The position numbers and the translations under genes are program-made. From an uncultured Geobacteraceae bacterium (GTDB lineage Bacteria > Desulfobacterota > Desulfuromonadia > Geobacterales > Pseudopelobacteraceae), in NCBI GenBank assembly GCA_903876875.1, contig CAIRBT010000155.1, forward strand, positions 1-57,884: DNA of 57,884 bases. The letters are read 5' to 3'. Positions 16,176 through 25,306 of this stretch are shown piece by piece. The notes under the pieces were generated by a model that was not told where the DNA came from, made no database searches, and saw nothing but the letters and a program-made list of their open reading frames with translations. Within the stretch, counting starts at the first letter, position 1. Each line of letters opens with the position of its first letter.

Positions 16176-17693
16176 ATGAGTCATATCGATCTGAAAACCG
16201 CTCCGAAACGTGAAGACCGCCTTAATGCGTGCATCGCCCACGGCAGTACCATTTGTGAAATGGCGGGTGCCAAAGGTAAAAAATCCTGTCTGCACAACGA
16301 TGGTGACCGCGCCTTTACCCAAGGTTCTATCTGCTTGCTATTGCCCGCCCTTGCCATGCTCAATACGCTGCCGGACAACGTCGTCTTACAGCACAGTGCC
16401 ATCGGGTGCGGCAGTTGTACCCATTCCCAAAATGCCAATGTGCGTTTCGGCAGTGGCATACGTCAGGGTAAGCCGAAGGACGGGGTCTGGCTTTCTACCG
16501 CACTGAACGAGACCGATGTGATTATCGGAGGTGAAAGCAAGCTGGCACAGGCCATTATTGAAGCTGACAGACGCTATAAACCGTTCAGTATCACGGTGGT
16601 GTCCGGTTGTGTGCCCGGCATCATCGGTGATGATATTGACACCGTCATTTACCAGATTCAGCCCGAAGTCAACGCCCGGCTACTGCCGATTCACTGCGAA
16701 GGATTTAAAACCAAAATCTGGGCCACTGCCTATGATGCGGTGTATCACGGTATTGGACGCACGCTGCTGCGACGGGGCGAGCAGGTGGATGCCGGGGATG
16801 GTCTGCTGCCGTTTAAGGGGCTCACCCGGTTACCGAATACGGTTAATCTGATGAATGTTTCTTCCATGGGCAGAATTGATGAACTGGAACTTGAGCGGCT
16901 CCTGAAATCTCTTGCCCTTGAGGTCACTATTTTCCCGGTGTTCGCCCATCCTGAAAGCATGGTAACGGCCACCCAGGCGGCACTTTCCATCAGTACCTGT
17001 CCGACCCATGATGATTATTTTCTTTCCTATCTTGAAGAACGATTCGGTGTGGCATCGCTGATTCAGCATATGCCGATCGGTATTGAGAATACCGGCCTCT
17101 GGCTGCGGGATGTGGCGGCCCGTTTTGGCCGAGAGGAGGAAGCTCAGGTGATCATTGAGCGGGAGGAAAAGGAACTGAAGGAGGCACTTGCCCAATTCAG
17201 GCCGCTCTTTGAGGGGAAAAAGGTGTTTATCAGTGCCGGTGAATTCCGGGCACTGGCAACGGCACGTTTACTGGAAGAGATCGGCTTTACCGTGGTGGGT
17301 ATCCGCTCGTTCCACCACGATCATTTTGCCGAAGTTGAGTATGCCAAACTAGCGGAGTCGTCAAGCGGGGATTACGTCATTGATATTGCCAATGTGCAAC
17401 CATTTGAAGAGGCAAACCTGCTGCGTCGTCTCAAGCCTGACCTGTTCCTCGGTCATGCCAACGGCAATGGTACCGCTGCAAAGCTCGGCATCCCCACCCA
17501 TGCCATCTATCACACCGCGTTGGCCTACATTGGCTATAAGGGGGTATTTGAACTTGCCCGTCGGCTCCATCGTCAGCTGAAAAACCCGGTTTACAACCGC
17601 AATATGATGTTGCTCGGTTTTGTCGGTTGGTTTCTGACAGAGATCCTGAAATATATTGAATTAAAACTTACCGTGTGGCGGATCGACAGGTGA
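16176..17693 (+). CDS. Nitrogenase component 1-like protein (NifD-like)
   Basis: This 505-residue protein is of the nitrogenase molybdenum-iron family. P-cluster-type cysteines are visible at C53, C78 (QHSAIGCGSC) and C145 (SGCVPGIIGDDI); the spacings of 25 and 67 match NifD/NifK. A cysteine at C275 (ISTCPTHDDYF) and a histidine at H446 (YHTALAYIGYKG) align with the NifD cofactor ligands Cys275 and His442, including the trailing G-Y-x-G. This is the pattern of a protein that holds both a bridging cluster and a catalytic cofactor. No NifK-like gene is adjacent; the enzyme could be homomeric or its partner lies elsewhere. Embedded in an importer operon, it may be a reductase of a C-S or similar bond in the imported compound, as in methylthio-alkane reductase. 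It is not a BchN/ChlN or CfbD by context. Confidence 0.85.
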   Translation: MSHIDLKTAPKREDRLNACIAHGSTICEMAGAKGKKSCLHNDGDRAFTQGSICLLLPALAMLNTLPDNVVLQHSAIGCGSCTHSQNANVRFGSGIRQGKPKDGVWLSTALNETDVIIGGESKLAQAIIEADRRYKPFSITVVSGCVPGIIGDDIDTVIYQIQPEVNARLLPIHCEGFKTKIWATAYDAVYHGIGRTLLRRGEQVDAGDGLLPFKGLTRLPNTVNLMNVSSMGRIDELELERLLKSLALEVTIFPVFAHPESMVTATQAALSISTCPTHDDYFLSYLEERFGVASLIQHMPIGIENTGLWLRDVAARFGREEEAQVIIEREEKELKEALAQFRPLFEGKKVFISAGEFRALATARLLEEIGFTVVGIRSFHHDHFAEVEYAKLAESSSGDYVIDIANVQPFEEANLLRRLKPDLFLGHANGNGTAAKLGIPTHAIYHTALAYIGYKGVFELARRLHRQLKNPVYNRNMMLLGFVGWFLTEILKYIELKLTVWRIDR

Positions 17694-17697
17694 AAAG

Positions 17698-18543
17698 GTG
17701 ATACAGGCACGGCAGATCAGCAAAACCTTTGGTTCAGAGAGCCAAGGGGGTGGAGGGAGGATCTTCCCGGTACTCGACTCCATATCACTCACCATTGAGG
17801 ATGGATCATTCGTATCAATCATCGGTCCGTCCGGTTGTGGTAAATCTACGTTCCTTGAAATTCTTGCCGGATTGCAGGCACCGACCACAGGTGACGTCAG
17901 GATTGATGATACACCGGTGATGGGGGGATTACCCACTGCTGCTGGTGACCGGGGATCCTTCCTCAAAAAGTTCCGTTTTCTCTCGCCATTTTCAAATGGT
18001 CTCTTCCGTGACAACTCCCGCCATAATGTTGCCATGATATTTCAGGATTACGCCATATTTCCCTGGATGACGGTAAGAGGAAACATTCTTTTTACCCTCA
18101 AGCTGCGTGGCGTGGCCCGTCATGAACGAAACAAGACGGCGGATTATTATCTGTCACTGGTCGGTTTGACCGGTTCAGAGCAGAAGTATCCATCCCAACT
18201 ATCGGGGGGAATGCGTCAGAAATTGGCCCTGGCACGGGCCCTCTCTGTAGAGCCGCGTATTATCCTGATGGATGAACCGTTTGCCGCCGTGGATGCTCTG
18301 ACCCGGGAGCGGTTACAGGAGGAACTGCTGCAGTTGTGGCAGAAAACGAAGAAGACCATTGTTCTGGTCACTCACGATGTGGCAGAGGCGGTGTATCTTT
18401 CTGACGAAGTCGTGGTTTTTTCACCCCAACCAGCGTCTATTCGTTATCGGGTAGCCGTAGATATTGCGTATCCCCGGCGTCGCTCGTCAGATGAGGTCAG
18501 GGAGCTGACCGATCAGTTAACGGCCCTGCTCTCAGAAGGGTAA
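17698..18543 (+). CDS. ABC transporter ATPase with extra loop, SsuB/TauB type
   Basis: This 281-residue ATPase has Walker A GPSGCGKST near residue 44, signature LSGGMRQKLALARAL, Walker B IILMDEPFAAVDA and H-loop THDVAEA. An insert of about 35 residues (around GDRGSFLKKFRFLSPFSNG) lies just before the Q-loop AMIFQDYAIFPWMT, absent from the ATPase at 11567. It starts at GTG 17698, five bases after the NifD-like stop. Two different ATPases with one permease suggest a heterodimeric motor or ATPase exchange. Confidence 0.87.
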   Translation: MIQARQISKTFGSESQGGGGRIFPVLDSISLTIEDGSFVSIIGPSGCGKSTFLEILAGLQAPTTGDVRIDDTPVMGGLPTAAGDRGSFLKKFRFLSPFSNGLFRDNSRHNVAMIFQDYAIFPWMTVRGNILFTLKLRGVARHERNKTADYYLSLVGLTGSEQKYPSQLSGGMRQKLALARALSVEPRIILMDEPFAAVDALTRERLQEELLQLWQKTKKTIVLVTHDVAEAVYLSDEVVVFSPQPASIRYRVAVDIAYPRRRSSDEVRELTDQLTALLSEG

Positions 18544-18577
18544 ACCGGTAATATCTAAAATCACCCTCCCTGAATAA

Positions 18578-18598
18578 ACGATCATTACTTTTGATCGT
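18578..18598. promoter_or_regulatory. Palindrome upstream of the metY promoter
   Basis: ACGATCA and TGATCGT form a perfect 7-base inverted repeat with a 7-base spacer. It is not followed by a T run, so it is a weak terminator candidate. Its place 15 bases before the -35 box of metY suits an operator for a dimeric regulator. Confidence 0.4.
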
Positions 18599-18613
18599 GA
18601 CGTAATTATGTTG

Positions 18614-20065
<1,452 letters not shown>

Positions 20066-20125
20066 AAACTGTAATCAAACGATCAACGGGAGTATCCCGA
20101 AACTATCAATAAAAGGAGCAGAATT

Positions 20126-20998
20126 ATGAAAAAGTTCTCAAGAATTATGGCGGCTGCATCTCTGTCGGCACTGTTAACCACCGGTTTGGCCTATGGTGGA
20201 GTGCCACTGGTTAACCTTGAAGGTGTGGGTGGGGTCGCGTTCAACCCGTTGGCCTATACGGCGGCCACATTCAGCAAGGACGATGGACAGGGGACAGTTG
20301 CCAAGCCCCGGTTTGGTACCTGGTATGTCAATCTTAAGGATGCAAATGTGGATTGGTCAACGATTGGCGTTGCCGATACGTTCTATAAAAGAGTTGAGCT
20401 TTCATACGGGTATGAGTCGGTCAATATCGGTTCCAAGCTGTTTGCCTTGAACCAGCCTCTGGGCGGATTGAGCCAGAATATTCACAAGAGCAATATCGGT
20501 GCAAAAGCTCTGCTTCTTGAAGAAAACAGTTTCGATACCAAGTTTGTACCGGCAGTTTCGGTCGGGACGATCTATAAGCATACTGACTTTGATGTGGCAA
20601 AGTTGGGTAACGACAAAGACAATAATGGATTTGATTTCTATGCAGTTGCTACCAAGCTGATTCCTGAACTGCCCCGTCCGGTATTACTCTCTGCCGGGGT
20701 TCTTTCAACCCGCGGTCAGGTAAATGGCATTCTCGGTTTTAACGATAAACGGGATACTGTTTTTTTCGGAAATGTGGACATTCTCCCCCTTGATAATGTG
20801 GCTCTTGGTTTCGAGTATAAACAGGGTGCACAATTTAATGATTTCAAAAATGATAATTATTGGAATGCCCATGCTGCCTGGTTTGCTAATAAAAATCTTA
20901 GTTTAGTGCTCGCCTATACCGATGCCGGCGACAGACGTTCACCGACAAAAGTTGGTCTTGGAGGCGGTACGGTTGTCAGTGCCCAGTACGAATTTTAA
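20126..20998 (+). CDS. DUF3034 family outer-membrane beta-barrel protein
   Basis: This 290-residue protein has a signal peptide (ending near LTTGLAYG) and alternating beta strands ending in a C-terminal Phe (VVSAQYEF), the usual mark of an outer-membrane barrel. It fits the DUF3034 family, whose members are little studied. Between metY and nifH-like genes, it probably lets the substrate of this locus cross the outer membrane. AGGAG lies upstream of the ATG. Confidence 0.72.
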   Translation: MKKFSRIMAAASLSALLTTGLAYGGVPLVNLEGVGGVAFNPLAYTAATFSKDDGQGTVAKPRFGTWYVNLKDANVDWSTIGVADTFYKRVELSYGYESVNIGSKLFALNQPLGGLSQNIHKSNIGAKALLLEENSFDTKFVPAVSVGTIYKHTDFDVAKLGNDKDNNGFDFYAVATKLIPELPRPVLLSAGVLSTRGQVNGILGFNDKRDTVFFGNVDILPLDNVALGFEYKQGAQFNDFKNDNYWNAHAAWFANKNLSLVLAYTDAGDRRSPTKVGLGGGTVVSAQYEF

Positions 20999-21014
20999 TG
21001 TATAGGGAGACCAC

Positions 21015-21665
21015 ATGTCACAAAAAAAAGTAAAGACTATTACTATCTACGGCAAAGGTGGCATCGGGAAGTCAACAACAACTTCGAATATCAGTGCTGC
21101 CCTTGCCGATTCCGGACTGAAAGTGTTACAGCTTGGCTGCGATCCAAAGAGTGATTCGACAACTACCTTGCGGGGCGGTGGGTATATACCGACTATTCTG
21201 GATACACTGCGCGAAGGTTTGGCGGAGCATGCTTTTACGGTTACGTCATCTGATTTTATGTCAGTATATGCGTCAAACAATCTGTTCAAGGGGATTCAGA
21301 AGTACTCAAACACCGGAGGAGCACTGCTTGGTGGCGTCATCGCCAACTCAATGAACTCAACATATCACCAGGCGATCGTTGATGATTTTGTTGAACATAC
21401 CAAAACAAAAGTTGTTGAATATGTTCCCCGATCAGTCACGGTAACCCAATCGGAGCTTCAGGGGAAAACCACTATTGAAGCATTTCCTGATTCGGCTCAG
21501 GCGACGGTATACCGCCAGTTGGCCAGTACTATCTTCAATCATAATGAATCAAAGGTACCTGCACCGCTCAGCGAAAATGATTTGCGCGCATGGGCCATGA
21601 AATGGGCTGATACTCTGTTAGCCATAGAAAGTGGCGAAGTACGCAGTTCCGGGGCAAGCATTTGA
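21015..21665 (+). CDS. NifH-like P-loop protein lacking the Fe-S cluster segment
   Basis: This 216-residue protein matches nitrogenase Fe protein at both ends: P-loop [13 protein letters not shown] (G13-S20), switch [10 protein letters not shown] (C42-D47), and then [28 protein letters not shown] and [19 protein letters not shown]. Between residues about 70 and 75 it skips roughly 70-75 residues relative to NifH (normally 270-290), including both cluster cysteines (Azotobacter Cys97 and Cys132) and the switch II D-x-x-G-D loop. Only one Cys remains, in switch I. The reading frame is intact and an AGGGAGA precedes the ATG. It may be a deleted pseudo-enzyme, a nucleotide-binding assembly factor, or an assembly artefact. 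It is third in block C. Confidence 0.8.
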   Translation: MSQKKVKTITIYGKGGIGKSTTTSNISAALADSGLKVLQLGCDPKSDSTTTLRGGGYIPTILDTLREGLAEHAFTVTSSDFMSVYASNNLFKGIQKYSNTGGALLGGVIANSMNSTYHQAIVDDFVEHTKTKVVEYVPRSVTVTQSELQGKTTIEAFPDSAQATVYRQLASTIFNHNESKVPAPLSENDLRAWAMKWADTLLAIESGEVRSSGASI

Positions 21666-21705
21666 TAGAGTATTCTGTCGTCAACAGATAGTGTTAGTAA
21701 ACGGG

Positions 21706-21749
21706 AGGCCCGGCGTTGCAGGAACTTTTCGTCGGTGCCGGGCCTTTTG
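21706..21749 (+). terminator. Intrinsic terminator after block C
   Basis: AGGCCCGGC (21706-21714) pairs with GCCGGGCCT (21737-21745) and is followed by TTTTG. The start of the stem (AGGCC) resembles the leaders, but the TGAC and the AAAA-loop hairpin are absent. Confidence 0.75.
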
Positions 21750-21774
21750 TTCAAAAGAAAACTAGGAGCCTGTT

Positions 21775-22050
21775 ATGGGAAAAGACACGGTTTCAACAGA
21801 ACTGAATGGTGATTGGACGCTTGCCGGTATAACAAGGCACTTTGAGTCACTTATGAAGCTTTCTTATGAAAGCAGAGGATCTCAGAGGGAAATCCGCATT
21901 GATTGCAGCAAAATAGACAACATTGACGCTGCTGGTTATCAGTTTTTATCAAGTTGGTTGCAGTGCCTGTATTTTCGAGGTAACATGCCAAAGATAATAA
22001 ATTTCCCTCAAAAGTTTGGTATGACTCTCCCGTATCAGAGTTTTGTATGA
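21775..22050 (+). CDS. STAS-domain protein
   Basis: This 91-residue single-domain protein fits the STAS fold (IRIDCSKIDNIDAAGYQFLSSWL near residues 40-63). The position of the phosphorylatable Ser in anti-sigma antagonists is Ala here (DAAG), so it is not obviously controlled by a kinase. It is followed after 27 bases by the hemerythrin gene and may be cotranscribed. Similar STAS proteins occur in chemotaxis and signalling modules. The partner is unknown. Confidence 0.65.
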   Translation: MGKDTVSTELNGDWTLAGITRHFESLMKLSYESRGSQREIRIDCSKIDNIDAAGYQFLSSWLQCLYFRGNMPKIINFPQKFGMTLPYQSFV

Positions 22051-22077
22051 GATACCGCGTGTAAGTTGGAGACGCAT

Positions 22078-22500
22078 ATGGCGATTACATGGCAAAAAGA
22101 AATGTCGATAGGCTTCGATGCTCTTGATTCACAGCATAAGGAATTGCTGCAACGATTCAACAGTTTTCTCCACGCCTGTAAGGGTAATAAAGGGAGTCAA
22201 GAACTGTCAAGTTTGCTGACGTTTCTTGATGAATATATGGAACATCATTTTACTGATGAAGAACAGATCATGATCCACTATCAGTTTCCTGAATACATAG
22301 CGCATAAAAAAGAACATGACGGTTTTGTTGCCTGGCTTGATACCTTAAAGAGGGAAATCACTCAGGATGGTTTTTCTGTCTACAGCGTTATTGCAACCAA
22401 TAGTTTCTTACTCAACTGGCTGCAAAAGCACATTGCTGAAAGCGATAAAAAAATTGGCCTGTTTTTTCAGACGACGTCACATTTTGCGGATTTTATATAA
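22078..22500 (+). CDS. Bacteriohemerythrin
   Basis: This 140-residue protein has the diiron ligands of bacteriohemerythrin: H in DSQHKEL, HHFTDEEQIM, HKKEHDGF and LLNWLQKHIAESDKKI. It should bind O2 reversibly at a non-heme diiron site, for O2 sensing, storage or delivery. The start is taken at ATG 22078 with TTGGAGA upstream rather than the upstream in-frame TTG. It may guard the oxygen-sensitive enzymes of the locus. Confidence 0.85.
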   Translation: MAITWQKEMSIGFDALDSQHKELLQRFNSFLHACKGNKGSQELSSLLTFLDEYMEHHFTDEEQIMIHYQFPEYIAHKKEHDGFVAWLDTLKREITQDGFSVYSVIATNSFLLNWLQKHIAESDKKIGLFFQTTSHFADFI

Positions 22501-22583
22501 AATTTATAGATAATATATATTGTTATTATGCCGGAGTGGCTTCGGTTGGAAACTCATGTACCAATAATGCTCTCCTTGGTCAA

Positions 22584-22853
22584 TCAGGTGGTCCCCGTTT
22601 TCCGCAGGTACTCTCTTTCCGACATCAAATCTCTGCTGCTTTCGATACGATCAATAAAGACCATACCCTTGTAGATGGTCGAACTCATGTTGAAATACCC
22701 GGGCGAGGAAACTGTCAAATTCAGTTTCATGTGGCACCCCTTCTCGTGTGAGGTAACGTACTGCGATCCGTCTGCCGTTGCACATACCAACATGAAAGAC
22801 GCTATTGTTCGCAAGGTCATTTCTCTCTGTACCACGATAATCTCCTGTTTCAT
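22584..22853 (-). CDS. Small hypothetical protein (weak)
   Basis: This is an open frame of about 89 residues from a minus-strand ATG at 22853, four bases after the DUF2325 stop codon. No clear ribosome binding site and no recognised domain are seen. The rest of the stretch 22501-22857 is AT-rich at its left end and holds nothing else I can support. Confidence 0.25.
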   Translation of the reverse strand: MKQEIIVVQREMTLRTIASFMLVCATADGSQYVTSHEKGCHMKLNLTVSSPGYFNMSSTIYKGMVFIDRIESSRDLMSEREYLRKTGTT

Positions 22854-22857
22854 CAAA

Positions 22858-23241
22858 CTACGGCTTAGTTTTTTTACCAGCCACTCGTTCCTGAGCCATT
22901 GTCTTGAGAAGTGAATTGACGGCATTTGCCTTCTTATGCTGATGAGTTGCTGATTGTGCGATTATTTCCAGACAATTCAGACATTCCCGCAGACTGCATA
23001 CACCGCACGAATGATGTAACATGACAGGTATTCCTTGGTTTTTAGCGGCGTTAACGGCACGGTTACGTGCCTGATGCGAAATCATGTTGGTAAAGATGAC
23101 CACACCTTCGGCCTTGCGTATTTTAGAGCACATAGTGCGGTCATCCTGGCTGAATATCTGAATATCCATGCCGTGCCGTTGTGCCTCCATCCGGTATTGG
23201 TCGTCCAATCTGTCCATACCGCCCACAAGAATAATACCCAT
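22858..23241 (-). CDS. DUF2325 family protein with Cys cluster
   Basis: The 127-residue protein has the DUF2325 pattern: LVGGMDRLDDQYR at the start, AEGVVIFTNMISHQARNRAV in the middle and GIPVMLHHS. Near residues 79-90 it carries C-x2-C-x4-C-x2-C (CGVCSLRECLNC), a possible zinc or Fe-S site not general in the family. GGAGGGG precedes the ATG. It is expressed from leader E, divergently from block D. The function is unknown; association with the shared leader suggests a role in the same metabolism. Confidence 0.7.
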   Translation of the reverse strand: MGIILVGGMDRLDDQYRMEAQRHGMDIQIFSQDDRTMCSKIRKAEGVVIFTNMISHQARNRAVNAAKNQGIPVMLHHSCGVCSLRECLNCLEIIAQSATHQHKKANAVNSLLKTMAQERVAGKKTKP

Positions 23242-23261
23242 GATTTACCCCTCCATTTGCT

Positions 23262-23335
23262 AAAAAAATAAAGGCCGGAATAGATAGGTGGATGTTATCC
23301 CATTCTATTCCGGCCTCCAGATCCTTTGGTCAGCC
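23262..23335 (-). promoter_or_regulatory. Leader E: hairpin plus terminator (minus strand)
   Basis: On the minus strand CTGACCA, a loop and TCTGG are followed by AGGCCGGAATAGA, which pairs with TCTATTCCGGCCT ahead of an A-interrupted T run. The first hairpin is the weakest of the working copies (3-4 pairs, loop AAGGATC). It sits in the 5' UTR of the DUF2325 gene. Confidence 0.7.
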
Positions 23336-23348
23336 TTGCGTATGATAA

Positions 23349-23377
23349 ACAGTATCAATACGACTGCTGTTTGTCAA
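23349..23377 (-). promoter_or_regulatory. Promoter for the DUF2325 transcript
   Basis: On the minus strand TTGACA (23377-23372), 17 bases, then TACTGT (23354-23349). It is back to back with the promoter of block D, 40 bases away. Confidence 0.6.
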
Positions 23378-23416
23378 GAATTAAATATAAAATTTATAGA
23401 TAAGGTATTTTAGTTG

Positions 23417-23445
23417 TTGACTGCCTGTGCCGCGTGTGGTAAAAG
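23417..23445 (+). promoter_or_regulatory. Promoter for block D
   Basis: TTGACT (23417-23422), a 17-base spacer and TAAAAG (23440-23445). The central stretch between the two divergent promoters carries ATAAAATTTATAGATAA, found again just after the hemerythrin gene. Confidence 0.6.
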
Positions 23446-23460
23446 TTTAAATAATAATGG

Positions 23461-23524
23461 TTGACCAGAAAACTGGAGGCCGGACGCAATGGAATTAATT
23501 TTCCTTTCTGTCCGGCCTTTTTTT
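23461..23524 (+). promoter_or_regulatory. Leader D: covarying hairpin plus terminator
   Basis: TTGAC overlaps CCAG-AAAA-CTGG (23465-23476), then AGGCCGGAC (23477-23485) pairs with GTCCGGCCT (23510-23518) before a T run. It sits 42 bases ahead of the radical SAM start. Confidence 0.78.
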
Positions 23525-23566
23525 ATTCGTGCAATGGAGTCAAACGGAACAAGGGGATAACTGGTA

Positions 23567-24823
23567 ATGTCGCATACGGTGAAACATACACGAAAACCGG
23601 AACTTTCTCTCGATGAAGTCGTTGCCAAGTATCCCCATTTCCCCCGTCTGATCGCCCTTAAGATCGACGTGCAGCGGCGTGGGGTACACTATACGGAAAA
23701 GGCTCTCGCTGCTGTTGATTACTCCATACATCAGATGCGGAGCCCCTATCTGTTTGGCTCGCGGGATGGTCAGATCAAGGATCTGCCCGAATCACTGCTG
23801 CTCCGTGACGGTACGACAATCCTGACCGATCCTACACCCGTGGAGCAGGATCCCTATCTGGTTGATCTGGTGGATGGTAAATTTGCCTTGGTGGATCAGG
23901 GGCGTTTTGTCGAATATACCGATTTATGGCCCAAGCCGCTTTACTACGATAAGAAAACCAGTTCCGGCATACCGATGAGTCATATTGCCAGTGCCCGGCC
24001 ACAACGCCTGAATGTGTTTCAGTCGAGTTATTGTCATTTCTGGGCTGAGGATGAAGGGTGCAAATTTTGTGACATCGTAACCCACACCAAACAGCAGAAA
24101 AGCGAACTGGGGGTGCCAAGTCGTCTCAATCCCGGTGATATTTCCGAGACCATCCGGGAAGCATTGAAAGAGCCGGGGCGTTTTACCAACATCTGCCTGA
24201 CATCCGGTTCAGTACTGAAAGGCAAGGAGCTGTTTGATCAGGAGGTGGATTTTTATATCGAAACCCTTCAGGCTATTGGTGAAAACTTCACCACAAAGAA
24301 ATTTCCGAGTCAGCTGATTTCATCGTCATTTAATGAAAAACAGCTTGCCCGGCTCTACGAACAGACCGGCCTCATGAGTTATACCAGCGACCTTGAGGTG
24401 CTGAACGAAGGGGTGTTTAATTGGGTCTGCCCCGGTAAAGCCTCAAAGTTGGGGTATCAGGAATGGAAAAACCGTCTGGTGCGAGCGGTGGATATCTTTG
24501 GCCGGGGCAATGTTGGAACCGGGCTGGTATCCGGCTCTGAACTGGCACAGCCCCACGGTTTCACCAGTGAACATGATGCCCTGAAAGCGACTCTGGAAGA
24601 GGCGGAGTATCTGGCGGAACGGGGAGTGACCACCGTGTTTATTGTCTGGGTGCCGAGACCCGGTTCGTATTTTCATGATCAGCAGAACGCCTCACTGGAA
24701 TATTACGTTCAGCTAGCCCAAGGGCTGCACGATCTGCGGGTAAAGTACAACCTTGGTGTTGATTTTGATGACTATCGTCGCTGTGGCAACCATCCTGACA
24801 GCGATTTGTCACGACTATTATAG
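23567..24823 (+). CDS. Radical SAM protein with C-x8-C-x2-C cluster motif
   Basis: This 418-residue protein has a probable [4Fe-4S] radical SAM motif at C156, C165 and C168 (YCHFWAEDEGCKFC), which has eight rather than three residues between the first two cysteines. Downstream are ICLTSGSV near residue 210 (SAM-binding strand) and VGTGLVSGSE near 310. Such enzymes generate a 5'-deoxyadenosyl radical. The unusual spacing recalls cofactor-building families such as HmdB-like proteins (C-x5-C-x2-C), but I cannot name it. It leads block D behind leader D, with AAGGGG before the ATG. Confidence 0.75.
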   Translation: MSHTVKHTRKPELSLDEVVAKYPHFPRLIALKIDVQRRGVHYTEKALAAVDYSIHQMRSPYLFGSRDGQIKDLPESLLLRDGTTILTDPTPVEQDPYLVDLVDGKFALVDQGRFVEYTDLWPKPLYYDKKTSSGIPMSHIASARPQRLNVFQSSYCHFWAEDEGCKFCDIVTHTKQQKSELGVPSRLNPGDISETIREALKEPGRFTNICLTSGSVLKGKELFDQEVDFYIETLQAIGENFTTKKFPSQLISSSFNEKQLARLYEQTGLMSYTSDLEVLNEGVFNWVCPGKASKLGYQEWKNRLVRAVDIFGRGNVGTGLVSGSELAQPHGFTSEHDALKATLEEAEYLAERGVTTVFIVWVPRPGSYFHDQQNASLEYYVQLAQGLHDLRVKYNLGVDFDDYRRCGNHPDSDLSRLL

Positions 24824-24836
24824 GCGGGGAGAGTAT

Positions 24837-25301
24837 ATGGGTGCACATTTATCAGAAGAAATCAGAGAATTACTGGCATCGCAGGATACCACTGCGGTAT
24901 TGGCCACGGTAGACGCCCAGGGCTCCCCCCATGTCGTTGCCGGTGTGCCGCTTCGGGCTACCGGTGAGGGGGCACTGCTCTATCTTGAGTATTTTGAATC
25001 ATCTCTCACCAACAAGAATCTGACCCGTAGTATCTGGTTTGACGGGAAAGTGGCTATCGCTCTCTCAAATAGCCAGGGGCAGTCGTTTCAGATTACTGGA
25101 AAGCCGATTAAAAATCATATCACCGGCCCACTGTTTCTGGAGTATTACGGTCAGACTAACGAGAAAGAATCATTGAATCTTGCTGCTGTATGGGAAATAG
25201 AGCCGTTAGCAATACGTAACGAAGGGGTGCGTTTTAGAAAGGAACAGGAAGAACGCACCCACCCGTTTTATACCCATCTTGACCGGCTTACGGCGGCCTA
25301 G
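24837..25301 (+). CDS. Pyridoxamine 5'-phosphate oxidase-like FMN-binding protein
   Basis: The 154-residue protein has the split-barrel flavin fold: TTAVLATVDAQGSPHVVAGVPLRA near residue 20 and VAIALSNSQGQSFQITGKP near 85. The start ATG at 24837 has GGCGGGGAGAG upstream; the longer in-frame version overlaps the radical SAM gene. It probably binds FMN or a related cofactor and performs a small redox step. It lies between the radical SAM gene and the importer. Confidence 0.75.
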   Translation: MGAHLSEEIRELLASQDTTAVLATVDAQGSPHVVAGVPLRATGEGALLYLEYFESSLTNKNLTRSIWFDGKVAIALSNSQGQSFQITGKPIKNHITGPLFLEYYGQTNEKESLNLAAVWEIEPLAIRNEGVRFRKEQEERTHPFYTHLDRLTAA

Positions 25302-25306
25302 TCAGT

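Noticed and set aside
16176-17693. NifD-like protein as a protochlorophyllide, chlorophyllide or F430 (CfbD) reductase subunit
   Set aside because: No tetrapyrrole biosynthesis genes are near, and the cofactor-ligand Cys and His positions are kept, unlike in those enzymes.
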